From: DYHD01 sp037445375
GTDB lineage: Bacteria; Nitrospirota; Thermodesulfovibrionia; Thermodesulfovibrionales; Dissulfurispiraceae
Reading direction: 5' to 3'
DNA length: 64,000 nucleotides
NCBI GenBank assembly: GCA_037445375.1
Contig: JBBIKS010000008.1
Location: 1-64,000, forward strand
In this document: one piece after another, positions 1 to 8,736 of the stretch
How positions within the stretch are numbered: the first letter of the stretch is position 1
How the letters are laid out: the number at the start of each line of letters is the position of its first letter
Position numbers and translations under genes: made by a program
Notes under the pieces: generated by a model
Databases searched by the model: none
What the model was told of the DNA's origin: nothing
Seen by the model: the letters and a program-made list of their open reading frames with translations, nothing else

Positions 1-72
1 GAATAATTTGATATTCGTAATGCATAATAGCCCCCTTTGGTTAATGTTTTACTATGCCAAAATGTTACCTAA

Positions 73-246
73 TTATTGAGCATTAACAAGTGCCCTTTTC
101 CTTTCTTTCCTTTCCTTAAGGTCTCCAAGATTAATAAAATTACGATGCCTGACACCGTCCTTTATGCGGTAACTCTCACAGAGGCGATAGCAAACGTATT
201 GCCGTTTAGTTTTTTTGTCTGTCTTGATTACTTTTTTTATAAACAT
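73..246 (-). pseudogene. N-terminal remnant of an IS1634-like (IS4 superfamily) transposase
   Basis: This 57-codon frame starts at ATG 246 and stops at TAA 73. It begins MFIKKVIKTD and contains YRLCESYRIKDGVRHRNFI followed by NLGDL. That pattern, (Y)xLxESYRxxxKVRHRxxxxLG, is the usual N-terminus of IS1634/IS1380-like DDE transposases, which are normally about 400-550 residues long. The frame stops just after the N-terminal domain with no catalytic DDE region, so the protein cannot be active. The remainder may lie left of the window after a frameshift or may be deleted. The match is from memory of the family and not from a search. Confidence 0.72.
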
Positions 247-258
247 AACTTGAAAAGA

Positions 259-287
259 AGTATAGCATATACAAAGACGGAAGTCAA
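259..287 (-). promoter_or_regulatory. Sigma-70 type promoter of the transposase remnant
   Basis: On the minus strand TTGACT (282-287) and TATACT (259-264) are separated by exactly 17 bases, and the ATG at 246 follows 12 bases after the -10 box. This is close to consensus. It would drive transcription of the remnant leftward, out of the window. Confidence 0.65.
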
Positions 288-512
288 GACAAATATTATT
301 ATTCTGGGACTACAAACAAGATTTAAAACTGATTGTTGATTATCAAGCATTTATGAAATGAAAAAGGCGGAAATTGGGTGATTTTTGATAAGTTCTGGGT
401 GAAAACTTAACAAGTTGGGTTAATGGATTCTGATTCATGACCATTTACGCCACTTGCGCCATAGTGGATTCGGGTTGAATATTATCTTTTTTTTCATGTA
501 TCCTTTCTAAGC

Positions 513-1547
513 ATGTGTAAAAAATTCCTCATTATTAACCTCTTATTTTTTATTCTTTATTTTCAATTGGTTTGTGTGCATAAGGCAAATGCCGCCCAGT
601 CTTCTGATGATTTTGAAAAGGTAAGCCTGAGGGTTGGCAGACATGCCGAGTTTATGAGGATTGTCTTGACAGCTTCTTCTGAAGAAATCACAAAGAATGT
701 TTCTGTATCATTGACTGATAGTAAGCTTATTAAAGTAGCCTTTCTACAGCCTCTCACATTGACTTTCACCAAATCTGGAGCCGAGCAAAGCATCCCTAAA
801 GGTGAGGGATTTATTGAGATCACAAAAGAAATTAAGATTTTGGCTGGAACTAACTTTTGTCTCATACAGGTCGAAAAAATCGATAATTATAAGTTATCCA
901 AGATGAACGCCCCGCCAAGAATAGTTATTGATGCATATATTCTTCAAGATAAGCGAACACCTGAACCAGTCAAACCTTCAGTTTCAACCACTGAAGGTTC
1001 TATTAAAAGGTCATTTAGTTCTTATGTCATTGACCCGGGTCATGGAGGTTATGATAAGGGGATTTATGATGAAAAAAACCGTGAGAAGGATATAGTCCTG
1101 AATATTTCAAAAGAAATCGCTCAGATACTCTCAACAGGCGGCAAAAAGGCATTTCTCACACGAAAGGGAGACCAGAGGGTTTCAATAAAGGAACGTACTG
1201 CTTTAGCAAATGCAAGGTCTTCGGATATATTTATCAGTATTCATATGTCATCTCAACCTGAGGGTTTTGTCTATACTTATGCGCCCAAAAATGATAATCC
1301 CTCAGATGATCCCAGAGATAAGATAGTTAATGATGTTGCTGCTAATTTAATTAATAGCATAAAAAAAGATTTGGGGTTAAGTATCAGACATGAAAGGCTG
1401 CCTCTGCCCCTGTTGAAACAGGTCAGGTCCCCCGCTTTGTTGGTAGAACTGCCCCATTTCAAAAGCTTTTCCTATGATAAAAAGAACAGTGAGGCATTAA
1501 TCAAGGCTATTATAAAGGGGCTTGCCCTGACTTCACCGCCAAATTAG
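513..1547 (+). CDS. N-acetylmuramoyl-L-alanine amidase with AMIN-like domain (AmiC type)
   Basis: This is a periplasmic zinc amidase that cuts the lactyl-Ala bond of peptidoglycan, usually for daughter-cell separation. Residues 1-28 form a signal peptide ending ANA. Residues about 35-142 resemble an AMIN domain, which targets the septal wall. The Amidase_3 domain begins near 170 with IDPGHGGYDKG. The zinc ligands H177, E191 and H244 and the catalytic Glu E312 (in LLVELPHF) are all present. After H244 the usual Asn is replaced (SIHMSS rather than SIHxN). Its length, 344 residues, is normal for the family. It heads a plus-strand run with the GerMN protein and murI. Upstream there is no clear Shine-Dalgarno sequence. 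Confidence 0.9.
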   Translation: MCKKFLIINLLFFILYFQLVCVHKANAAQSSDDFEKVSLRVGRHAEFMRIVLTASSEEITKNVSVSLTDSKLIKVAFLQPLTLTFTKSGAEQSIPKGEGFIEITKEIKILAGTNFCLIQVEKIDNYKLSKMNAPPRIVIDAYILQDKRTPEPVKPSVSTTEGSIKRSFSSYVIDPGHGGYDKGIYDEKNREKDIVLNISKEIAQILSTGGKKAFLTRKGDQRVSIKERTALANARSSDIFISIHMSSQPEGFVYTYAPKNDNPSDDPRDKIVNDVAANLINSIKKDLGLSIRHERLPLPLLKQVRSPALLVELPHFKSFSYDKKNSEALIKAIIKGLALTSPPN

Positions 1548-1618
1548 ATATGGTAATAATGATTTTTCATGTTTAAATATTTCATAAATAAAGCGATTTT
1601 TCGCGCAGGTTTATTTAA

Positions 1619-2185
1619 ATGAAGAAGAGAAATTTAATTATTTCCGTTTTGCTCCTTCTATCAGCATCTTTATGCGGCTGGTTTGTGACAAAATACTATT
1701 TATCAATTCAAAACGAGAAATTACCCAGAAACGGAACAAGTAAACCTGAACCAATCATTGATATCCAGCCTGATGGGAGACACTCAATAGTGGTAAAGAT
1801 ATTTTATCCTTCAGAAAATGCAATACACTTAAAAGAAAAAAACATATATACCAACTTTCTCCCTGTTAATATAGCCGAGGAAGTCATTAAAGAATACCTA
1901 AAAGAACTGAATGCCCCCCTAAACAATACAAAACTGCTTGGTGTTTACAGAGATGTCAATAATATCATCTACATAGATTTCTCTGATGAGTTTAGAAGGA
2001 ATTTTTTGGGGGATGCGAGATTTGAGCACAACCTCCTTGAATCACTTTTAAAAACTATCCTGATTAATGTCCCCGCTGTGGAAGATGTCAAGCTGCTGAT
2101 TGAAGGTAAAGAAATAGAAAGCATAGGGGGACATTTTTACTGCCTGCTTACCTTGAAAACTTCTATTCACTTTTCAAATAATTAA
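1619..2185 (+). CDS. GerMN domain protein, membrane-anchored
   Basis: This is a 188-residue exported protein. Residues about 6-28 form one hydrophobic helix that is a signal anchor or uncleaved signal. The body, residues about 60-175, fits the GerMN (sporulation/spore germination GerM) fold: it has VVKIFYPSENA at the start, IYIDFSDEF in the middle and the closing ESIGGHF motif typical of the domain (commonly xLGGHxD). In non-sporulating bacteria such proteins are often beside amidase genes and are thought to act on peptidoglycan. The amidase 71 bases upstream fits this. The exact role is unknown. Confidence 0.8.
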   Translation: MKKRNLIISVLLLLSASLCGWFVTKYYLSIQNEKLPRNGTSKPEPIIDIQPDGRHSIVVKIFYPSENAIHLKEKNIYTNFLPVNIAEEVIKEYLKELNAPLNNTKLLGVYRDVNNIIYIDFSDEFRRNFLGDARFEHNLLESLLKTILINVPAVEDVKLLIEGKEIESIGGHFYCLLTLKTSIHFSNN

Positions 2186-2283
2186 AATGTTATAATAAAA
2201 ATCTTTATGTGCAATCTACTATTCTCCATGTAGTTTAGGATAGGAATACATTGTTCAATTTCAGAAACAGAAGATTTATTAAT

Positions 2284-2407
2284 TAGAGTCTGTTTATAAA
2301 CTGCTTTTTCGTCATTCTGGCTTGTCCAGAATCTTTCTTTAAGAAGGATTCCCGACTCGCTTCGCTTGCGGGAATGACAAAAAACCCGACTTTATAAATA
2401 AACACTA
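2284..2407. mobile_element. Small TIR element (MITE-like), copy A
   Basis: This 124-bp element starts TAGAGTCTGTTTATAAA and ends with the near inverse TTTATAAATAAACACTA (13 of the 17 terminal bases match). Inside are two imperfect hairpins: CATTCTGG CTTGT CCAGAAT, and GGATTCCCG...CGGGAATGAC. It has no coding capacity. The first 22 bases are the same as those of copy B at 28151-28285 except for one position. It ends 28 bases before the murI start and separates murI from the gerMN gene. Confidence 0.7.
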
Positions 2408-2435
2408 AATTAATTCCGAACAGAGGTACATCAAA

Positions 2436-3236
2436 TTGAAAAATAAGGATTACCCAATCGGCATTTTCGATTCCGGGATAGGCGGTCTAACCGTTCTCAA
2501 GGAGATGTGCAAGATATTGCCCAATGAAAATATCGTGTATCTTGGGGATACAGCAAGGGTGCCTTATGGAATAAGGTCTGCGGAGACGGTGACGAGATAC
2601 TCCTTTGAGTGCATAAAGTTTCTTTTACAGAAAAAGATAAAACTGATAGTTGTTGCGTGCAACACCGTTTCATCCGTTAGTCTTGATGATATCAGAAAGA
2701 GTGTGCAAGTTCCAGTCATTGGCGTTATTGAGCCGGGCGCAAAGGCAGCTGCCAATATTACAAAAAATAAAAAAATCGGGGTAATAGGAACTGAGGCAAC
2801 CATCAAAACCAAGGCATACAGCAGGGCTATAGAGTCTCTTTTAAATGAAGCAGAAGTATATGAACTTGCATGTCCTCTTTTCGTCCCCCTTGCTGAAGAA
2901 GGCTGGACAGATGATATTATAGCTAAACTTGCTGCGGAAAAATATTTATTAGGCATTAGAAGCAAGGAGATAGATACGATAGTTCTTGGATGCACTCATT
3001 ACCCGCTTCTGAAAAATGTAATTCAGGATGTAATGGGTTCTGTTAATATAGTTGATTCCGCAATTGAGACATCAAAGGCTGTAATGGATGTTCTGCGTGA
3101 AAACAAGCTATTGCGGGAGGCTGCTACGGCTCCCCTTAAGAAATACTTTGTGACAGATTCTCCTGAAAGATTTGTGACGGTTGGTGAAAGATTTCTACAT
3201 GACAGGATAGCTGAAATTGAAAAAATAGTTTTATAA
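2436..3236 (+). CDS. murI: Glutamate racemase
   Basis: The enzyme interconverts L- and D-glutamate for peptidoglycan synthesis in the cytoplasm. Both catalytic cysteines are visible: C75 in VVACNTVS and C186 in VLGCTHYP. The substrate-loop motifs GIFDSGIGGLTV (near residue 9) and GDTARVPYG (near 37) are intact. At 266 residues it has the usual length. The start is TTG, with GAGGTA about 8 bases upstream; no better start lies nearby. rph follows after 25 bases, then ftsH and folP, so these are probably one operon. A MITE-like element lies immediately upstream and could carry or disrupt the promoter. Confidence 0.96.
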   Translation: MKNKDYPIGIFDSGIGGLTVLKEMCKILPNENIVYLGDTARVPYGIRSAETVTRYSFECIKFLLQKKIKLIVVACNTVSSVSLDDIRKSVQVPVIGVIEPGAKAAANITKNKKIGVIGTEATIKTKAYSRAIESLLNEAEVYELACPLFVPLAEEGWTDDIIAKLAAEKYLLGIRSKEIDTIVLGCTHYPLLKNVIQDVMGSVNIVDSAIETSKAVMDVLRENKLLREAATAPLKKYFVTDSPERFVTVGERFLHDRIAEIEKIVL

Positions 3237-3261
3237 TCTTAACTTTAGATTGCGAGGTATA

Positions 3262-3993
3262 ATGAGGCCCGGCGTAAGAAAAAATAATGAAATGAGAAAA
3301 GTTACGGTGACCAGAAATTTTATTAACAATGCAGACGGCTCTGTTCTAATTGAGATTGGCAGGACGAGGGTAATTTGCACAGCCACTATAGAGGAGCGGG
3401 TTCCACCTTTTTTGAAAGATCAAAAAAAGGGATGGGTCACCGCAGAATATGGAATGCTGCCGAGAGCCACCTTGACCCGAACAAAAAGGGAATCATCCGC
3501 AGGCAGGGTTGGGGGGAGAACCCACGAAATACAGCGCATGATAGGAAGGGCATTAAGAGCAGTTGTTGATTTAAGGGCTCTTGGAGAAAGAACGGTATGG
3601 GTTGACTGCGATGTAATACAAGCTGACGGCGGCACAAGGACTGCCTCTATTACTGGAGCATTTATTGCTATGAATGACGCCTTTCAAGACGCCCTGAAAA
3701 AGGGAATGATAGAGAAAAATCCTATAAAAGATTATCTGGGAGCAATCAGTGTTGGTATTGTCAGCAAAGAACCTCGTCTTGACCTTTGTTATGCCGAGGA
3801 TTCAAGTGCTGAGGTTGATATGAATATCGTTATGACAGGAAACGGTAAAATAGTAGAAATTCAAGGAACTGCCGAATCGGAGCCTTTTTCAATGGATATG
3901 ATGAATGCTTTGTTAAAACTTGCAGAGCATGGGATACAGCAGCTTATTAAAATAGAACGAGAGATATTTAAATCAAATATGTTACAATATTAA
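3262..3993 (+). CDS. rph: Ribonuclease PH
   Basis: This is a phosphorolytic 3'-to-5' exoribonuclease that trims tRNA 3' ends. The sequence has the typical RNase PH layout: RPGVRKNNEMRKVTVTRNF at the N-terminus, TRVICTATIEE, the EYGMLPRAT and GGRTHEIQRMIGRALRAVVDL phosphate-binding segments, and CDVIQADGGTRTASITGAF with the catalytic acidic residues. I chose ATG 3262 (243 residues) and not the upstream TTG at 3250 because the ribosome site GCGAGGT lies just before 3262 and family members begin at RPG. It is followed by ftsH after only 5 bases. Confidence 0.95.
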   Translation: MRPGVRKNNEMRKVTVTRNFINNADGSVLIEIGRTRVICTATIEERVPPFLKDQKKGWVTAEYGMLPRATLTRTKRESSAGRVGGRTHEIQRMIGRALRAVVDLRALGERTVWVDCDVIQADGGTRTASITGAFIAMNDAFQDALKKGMIEKNPIKDYLGAISVGIVSKEPRLDLCYAEDSSAEVDMNIVMTGNGKIVEIQGTAESEPFSMDMMNALLKLAEHGIQQLIKIEREIFKSNMLQY

Positions 3994-3998
3994 AATCT

Positions 3999-5810
3999 AT
4001 GGATAAAAAGAATCTTTATAAAAGCCTTTTAATATGGTCGCTGGTAGGGGTGACTATCATACTTCTTTATAATTTATTTTCAATTCCGCCAAAAACGGAG
4101 AAGGAGATTATCTTTTCTGATTTTGTTAAGAAGATCGAAGCAAATGAGATCGAAGAAGTAACTATTAAGGAAAACCAGATAACCGGCAGGATGACTGACG
4201 GTACAAAATTTAAGACCTATGCTGCAACTTATCCCGACCTTGTCAAGGAACTCCGGGGAAAGGATGTTAAGATTGCAGCAAAACCTCCAGATCAAAACCC
4301 TTGGTATGTAACCTTTTTCTTTTCATGGGGTCCGATAATTTTTCTTGTCCTCATCTGGATTATATTTATGAGGCAGATGCAGATGGGCGGCAATAAAGCA
4401 ATGTCTTTTGGCAAGGCAAAAGCAAAATTGGTATCGCAGAAGTCCATTAAGGTTACTTTTGCAGACGTTGCCGGGATTGAAGAAGCAAAGTATGAGGTTG
4501 AGGAGATAATAGAATTCTTAAAAGACCCTCAGAAATTCTCAAAACTTGGCGGCAAGATTCCCAAGGGAGTTCTTTTAGTTGGCTCCCCCGGGACGGGCAA
4601 GACGCTCCTCGCAAAGGCAATCGCAGGAGAGGCTGGTGTGCCTTTTTTCTCAATTTCAGGGTCTGATTTTGTCGAAATGTTTGTAGGCGTTGGCGCCTCA
4701 AGGGTTAGAGATCTTTTTGATCAGGCGAAGAAAAGTGCACCCTGCATAATCTTTATAGACGAAATAGATGCAGTTGGCAGGCATAGAGGGGCAGGACTGG
4801 GCGGTGGCCACGACGAAAGGGAGCAAACCCTTAACCAGCTGCTTGTCGAGATGGACGGTTTTGAGGGCAATGAGGGAATAATTATCCTCGCAGCAACCAA
4901 TAGGCCTGATGTCTTAGACCCTGCGCTCCTCCGTCCGGGAAGATTTGACAGACAGATTGTCGTGCCTGTCCCTGATGTGAAAGGCAGGCTTGAGATATTG
5001 AAGGTTCACACTCGAAAGATACCGCTCGCAGATAGCGTGCCTCTTGAAAAGATTGCGAGAGGTACGCCTGGCTTCACAGGCGCCGATTTATCCAACTTAG
5101 TGAATGAAGCAGCTCTTGTTGCTGCAAGAAAATCCAAAGACAAGGTTGATCTCTCGGATTTCGAATTTGCAAAAGATAAAGTATTAATGGGCGTGGAAAG
5201 AAAAAGCATGGTTATCAGCGATACCGAAAAGAAAAATACTGCATATCATGAAGCGGGACACGCATTAGTTGCTAAGCTGTCTCCCGGCACCGATCCTATA
5301 CATAAAGTGAGCATTATCCCAAGAGGCAGGGCGCTTGGTGTTACCCAGCAACTTCCTTTAGGTGATCGCTATACTTACACGAAGGAGCATCTGTTAAACT
5401 CACTTAAAATACTAATGGGTGGAAGGGCAGCCGAAGAGCTAGCACTTAAGCACATGACTACAGGTGCAGGCAACGATCTTGAGAGAGCAACTGATCTTGC
5501 GAGAAGAATGGTAACGGAATGGGGCATGAGCGAAACTTTAGGACCTCTTACCTTTGGCAAGAAAGATGAACAGATCTTTCTTGGACGCGAAATTGCCAGA
5601 CATAAAGACTATAGCGACAGGACATCAGAGGATATAGATTCTGAAATCAAAAAAATAGTCATGGAAGCATATGAAAATGCCAAGAAACTACTGCTTGATA
5701 ACTATGACTTGCTCGATAAGCTCGCTCAAACCCTTCTCGAAAAAGAGACGGTAGATGGTTCTGATATAGACACCCTAATAGCAGAAAAAGGCGTTATCAG
5801 TTCATCATGA
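3999..5810 (+). CDS. ftsH: ATP-dependent zinc metalloprotease FtsH
   Basis: This is a membrane-bound hexameric AAA+ protease that degrades misassembled membrane proteins and regulators. It has two N-terminal membrane helices (about 10-28 and 102-124) flanking a periplasmic domain. The AAA module has Walker A GSPGTGKT (about 195-202; more often GPPGTGKT), the pore loop FVEMFVGVGASRVRDLF, Walker B IIFIDEIDAVG and the second-region-of-homology RPGRFDRQ. The zinc motif HEAGH lies near residue 418. At 603 residues it has normal length. It ends in an ATGA overlap with folP, a common pairing in bacteria. Confidence 0.97.
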   Translation: MDKKNLYKSLLIWSLVGVTIILLYNLFSIPPKTEKEIIFSDFVKKIEANEIEEVTIKENQITGRMTDGTKFKTYAATYPDLVKELRGKDVKIAAKPPDQNPWYVTFFFSWGPIIFLVLIWIIFMRQMQMGGNKAMSFGKAKAKLVSQKSIKVTFADVAGIEEAKYEVEEIIEFLKDPQKFSKLGGKIPKGVLLVGSPGTGKTLLAKAIAGEAGVPFFSISGSDFVEMFVGVGASRVRDLFDQAKKSAPCIIFIDEIDAVGRHRGAGLGGGHDEREQTLNQLLVEMDGFEGNEGIIILAATNRPDVLDPALLRPGRFDRQIVVPVPDVKGRLEILKVHTRKIPLADSVPLEKIARGTPGFTGADLSNLVNEAALVAARKSKDKVDLSDFEFAKDKVLMGVERKSMVISDTEKKNTAYHEAGHALVAKLSPGTDPIHKVSIIPRGRALGVTQQLPLGDRYTYTKEHLLNSLKILMGGRAAEELALKHMTTGAGNDLERATDLARRMVTEWGMSETLGPLTFGKKDEQIFLGREIARHKDYSDRTSEDIDSEIKKIVMEAYENAKKLLLDNYDLLDKLAQTLLEKETVDGSDIDTLIAEKGVISSS

Positions 5811-6652
5811 TCCTTTCTTGCAAAGGGATTACATTCGATTTTTCCAAAAAAACTTATATAATGGGGGTGCTTAATGTCACCCCCGACTCATTTTCAGATG
5901 GCGGTCTTTATTTTGATAAAGAAATCGCCGTTGAACATGCACTAAAGCTAATTGAGGACGGCGCCGATATTATTGATATCGGTGGCGAATCCTCAAGACC
6001 GGGCTCCCTGCCTGTTTCATCTGAGGAAGAAATCAGACGCACCATACCTGTTATAGGCAGACTCGCAAAAATAACCAAAACACCAATTTCTATTGATACA
6101 TATAAGGCTGAGGTAGCAAGACAGGCTTTGGACTCAGGGGCTTCAATAATTAATGATATCAGCGGTTTAAGATTTGATGCAGAAATGGCGGCTGTAGTCG
6201 CTCAAAATAATGTGCCTTTAATACTAATGCACATTAAAGGATCCCCAAATAATATGCAGCTTAACCCTTCTTATGAAGCTCTTATCCCGGAAATTATAGA
6301 TTATCTGAGAGAAAGTATTCAGCTTTCCAGACAAGCCGGAATTCTAGAGCAAAACATTATCATAGACCCGGGAATTGGCTTTGGAAAAACAGTAGAGCAT
6401 AATCTTGAGATAATTGCCAATCTCAAAGAGTTTTACTTATTAGGCAAACCAATTGCAATAGGCGTCTCAAGAAAGGCTTTCATCGGTAAAATTCTTGGGG
6501 ATGTCCCGCCTTCTCAGCGGGCTGAAGGAACTGCCGCTGCGGTTGCTGTATCGGTTTTAAACGGTGCTAACATTATAAGGGTGCATGATGTAGCTGAAAT
6601 GTCGAAGGTTGTTAAGGTCGTAGATGCAATAAAAAAATACTCATCAGGCTAA
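5807..6652 (+). CDS. folP: Dihydropteroate synthase
   Basis: The enzyme condenses p-aminobenzoate with hydroxymethyl-dihydropterin pyrophosphate in folate synthesis. The two family signatures are clear: MGVLNVTPDSFSDGG at residues 19-33 and DIIDIGGESSRPG. The pterin-site motif IIDPGIGFGKT and the C-terminal IRVHDV are also present. Its length, 281 residues, is usual. Its start overlaps the ftsH stop by 4 bases, which implies translational coupling. Confidence 0.96.
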   Translation: MILSCKGITFDFSKKTYIMGVLNVTPDSFSDGGLYFDKEIAVEHALKLIEDGADIIDIGGESSRPGSLPVSSEEEIRRTIPVIGRLAKITKTPISIDTYKAEVARQALDSGASIINDISGLRFDAEMAAVVAQNNVPLILMHIKGSPNNMQLNPSYEALIPEIIDYLRESIQLSRQAGILEQNIIIDPGIGFGKTVEHNLEIIANLKEFYLLGKPIAIGVSRKAFIGKILGDVPPSQRAEGTAAAVAVSVLNGANIIRVHDVAEMSKVVKVVDAIKKYSSG

Positions 6653-6660
6653 AATCAAAC

Positions 6661-8619
6661 TTGAACAGACTATCAAAAGAAAAATCAGCCTATCTTCAAC
6701 ATGCCTCTAATCAAAAAATAAATTGGCATCCATGGTCAGAAGATGCGTTTGAGCGCGCAAAAGAAGAAGACAAACCTATTTTTCTAAGCTCAGGTGCAGT
6801 CTGGTGTCACTGGTGCCATGTTATGGCAAAAGAGTGCTTTTATGATGATGAGATTATCGAATTTCTGAATGAGAAATTCGTATGCATCAAGCTCGATAGA
6901 GACGAAAGACCTGATATTGATAAAAGATACCAAACAGCCATCTCGACAATGGGATATGGAGGGGGCTGGCCTCTTACGGTATTTATGACCCATGAAAAGA
7001 AACCCTTTTTTGGTGGCACATATTTTCCTCCTGATGACAGATGGGGCAAGCCAGGATTTAAGAGGGTTTTGAGATCAGTCGCTGATTTTTATAAAGATGA
7101 AAAAGAAAAAATAAATAGCTTTACGGACAATCTCTTAAATGCGCTAACCCCTCCAGAAATACTTCCATCGGAGATAAGCGATGGATTTCTGGATGATGCT
7201 GCAAATAGAATGTCTCATTATTTTGATTTGAAAAATGGCGGTTTTGGCTCAGCTCCTAAATTTCCAATGCCAGGCGCTATGAAGTTTCTCCTCAGTAGAT
7301 ATTTTTTTACAACGGATGATTCCCTTGGTGATTTTCTTAAAAATACACTCATTAAAATGGCAAAGGGAGGCTTTCATGACCATTTATTAGGTGGCTTTCA
7401 CAGGTATTCTGTTGATGAGTCGTGGGTTGTTCCTCACTTTGAGAAGATGACAGATGATAATGCATGGCTTTTGAGGAATTACATAGAAGCTTATGAAATA
7501 TTTAAAGATCCCTATTTTAGGGATATTGCTGAGGGAATAATCAGATTTTTTAAAGAAACACTCTCATCAAAAGACGGCGGCTTTTATGCAAGTCAGGATG
7601 CTGATGTGACGCCTGATGATGAAGGCGGTTATTTTACTTGGACCGAAGATGATTTTATCAGAATTCTTAATCCTGAGGAACTCCGCGTACTGACAATGCA
7701 TTTATTGAGTGAAAAGGCTTCCATGCATCATAACAGCTCAAAAATGGTGCTTTTTGAGATAATGGATGCAAATGAAATTGCCGCAAAGACCCGAACAGAT
7801 ATCTTTAAGATTAATGAAATTATTCAAAACGGAAAGGATAAACTGCTTGCTGAAAGAAATAAGAGACAAGCACCTTTTATTGATAAAGGCTTCTATACTT
7901 CTTTAAATGGCATGGTTATAACCTCTTTTATTCGGGCTTTTCAATCTTTAAGGGATTCATACCTGAAGGAGTTTTCAATCAGAAGCATAGATAAGGTGAT
8001 CAGCCTAAACTTTATTAATGATGAACTTTTTCATTCTGAAGGCGTAAAGGCGATGCTCGATGACTATATATATTTAATTGAGGCGTGCATTGCTGTATAC
8101 GAAATAACAGGGTCAGGTGATTATCTGAAAACAGCTATTAAACTTATGGATATCTGTATAGATAAATTATGGGATAAAGACAAAGGAGGTTTTTTCGATA
8201 CCGAAAATGAACTGCTCGGGCTGAAACTTAAATTAATCGAAGATACCCCCCATCCTTCTGCAAACTCTATAGCTGCCGGGTTATTGCTAAAAATGGGCTT
8301 CCTGACTGACAAGGTTTTATATAATGAGATGGCTGAGAAATCTCTGAAGGCTTTTTACGCAAGAGCCAAAGATATTGGCTCCCATGCTGGTAGTTATTTT
8401 AATGCAATGGATGGATATTTCAATCCCCTTAAGCTCAATTTATTCGTAACCCCCGAGAGCAATCTTTCTAACGAAGCCATCCATTGTTTTCATCCTCATG
8501 TGCTTATTGTTTACAAGGAAAATTTAGGACACATAGTGCCATGTTTTAGAACAACATGCTATGAGCCAATCCATAGTCCTGAAGATTTTAAGCAATTTCT
8601 AAGTAGCGGCTGTTTATAA
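6661..8619 (+). CDS. DUF255 thioredoxin-like / glycosyl-hydrolase-fold protein (YyaL, SSP411 family)
   Basis: This 652-residue protein has an N-terminal thioredoxin-like domain (about 10-170) with the family hallmark GAVWCHWCHVM, a CxxC motif, and KPIFLS and GGWPLTVF segments. It is followed by an (alpha/alpha)6 barrel with FGSAPKFP, HDHLLGGFHRYSVDESW, PHFEKM and SQDADV motifs. Members are widespread and usually called thioredoxin domain-containing proteins; substrate and reaction are not established. The start is TTG, 8 bases after the folP stop, without an obvious ribosome site. It is probably the last gene of the murI-folP run. Confidence 0.93.
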   Translation: MNRLSKEKSAYLQHASNQKINWHPWSEDAFERAKEEDKPIFLSSGAVWCHWCHVMAKECFYDDEIIEFLNEKFVCIKLDRDERPDIDKRYQTAISTMGYGGGWPLTVFMTHEKKPFFGGTYFPPDDRWGKPGFKRVLRSVADFYKDEKEKINSFTDNLLNALTPPEILPSEISDGFLDDAANRMSHYFDLKNGGFGSAPKFPMPGAMKFLLSRYFFTTDDSLGDFLKNTLIKMAKGGFHDHLLGGFHRYSVDESWVVPHFEKMTDDNAWLLRNYIEAYEIFKDPYFRDIAEGIIRFFKETLSSKDGGFYASQDADVTPDDEGGYFTWTEDDFIRILNPEELRVLTMHLLSEKASMHHNSSKMVLFEIMDANEIAAKTRTDIFKINEIIQNGKDKLLAERNKRQAPFIDKGFYTSLNGMVITSFIRAFQSLRDSYLKEFSIRSIDKVISLNFINDELFHSEGVKAMLDDYIYLIEACIAVYEITGSGDYLKTAIKLMDICIDKLWDKDKGGFFDTENELLGLKLKLIEDTPHPSANSIAAGLLLKMGFLTDKVLYNEMAEKSLKAFYARAKDIGSHAGSYFNAMDGYFNPLKLNLFVTPESNLSNEAIHCFHPHVLIVYKENLGHIVPCFRTTCYEPIHSPEDFKQFLSSGCL

Positions 8620-8736
8620 ACTCTATAATCACCCTCCTATTCCGTAAGAGATTTATGCTACGACTTTATTTATCCCTTTCTGTTAAAATTATTGTCAGCC
8701 TGCAGTGTAAAAAAATATAAATTTTATAAATATACC

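Larger units (their letters stand above)
1..512. other. Left-edge region without an intact gene
   Basis: The first 512 bases hold no intact gene. On the minus strand there is a short transposase remnant (73-246) with its own promoter (259-287). The rest, about 290-512, is AT-rich and shows nothing I can name. A weak plus-strand promoter for the amidase may be present, TTGAAT at 475-480 and TATCCT at 499-504 with an 18-base spacer, which would put transcription start almost on the ATG at 513. An 87-residue plus-strand reading frame at 76-339 is antisense to the remnant and looks like chance. Confidence 0.6.

Noticed and set aside
76..339. 87-residue plus-strand reading frame at the left edge
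   Set aside because: It is antisense to the transposase remnant, has no ribosome site and no family resemblance.
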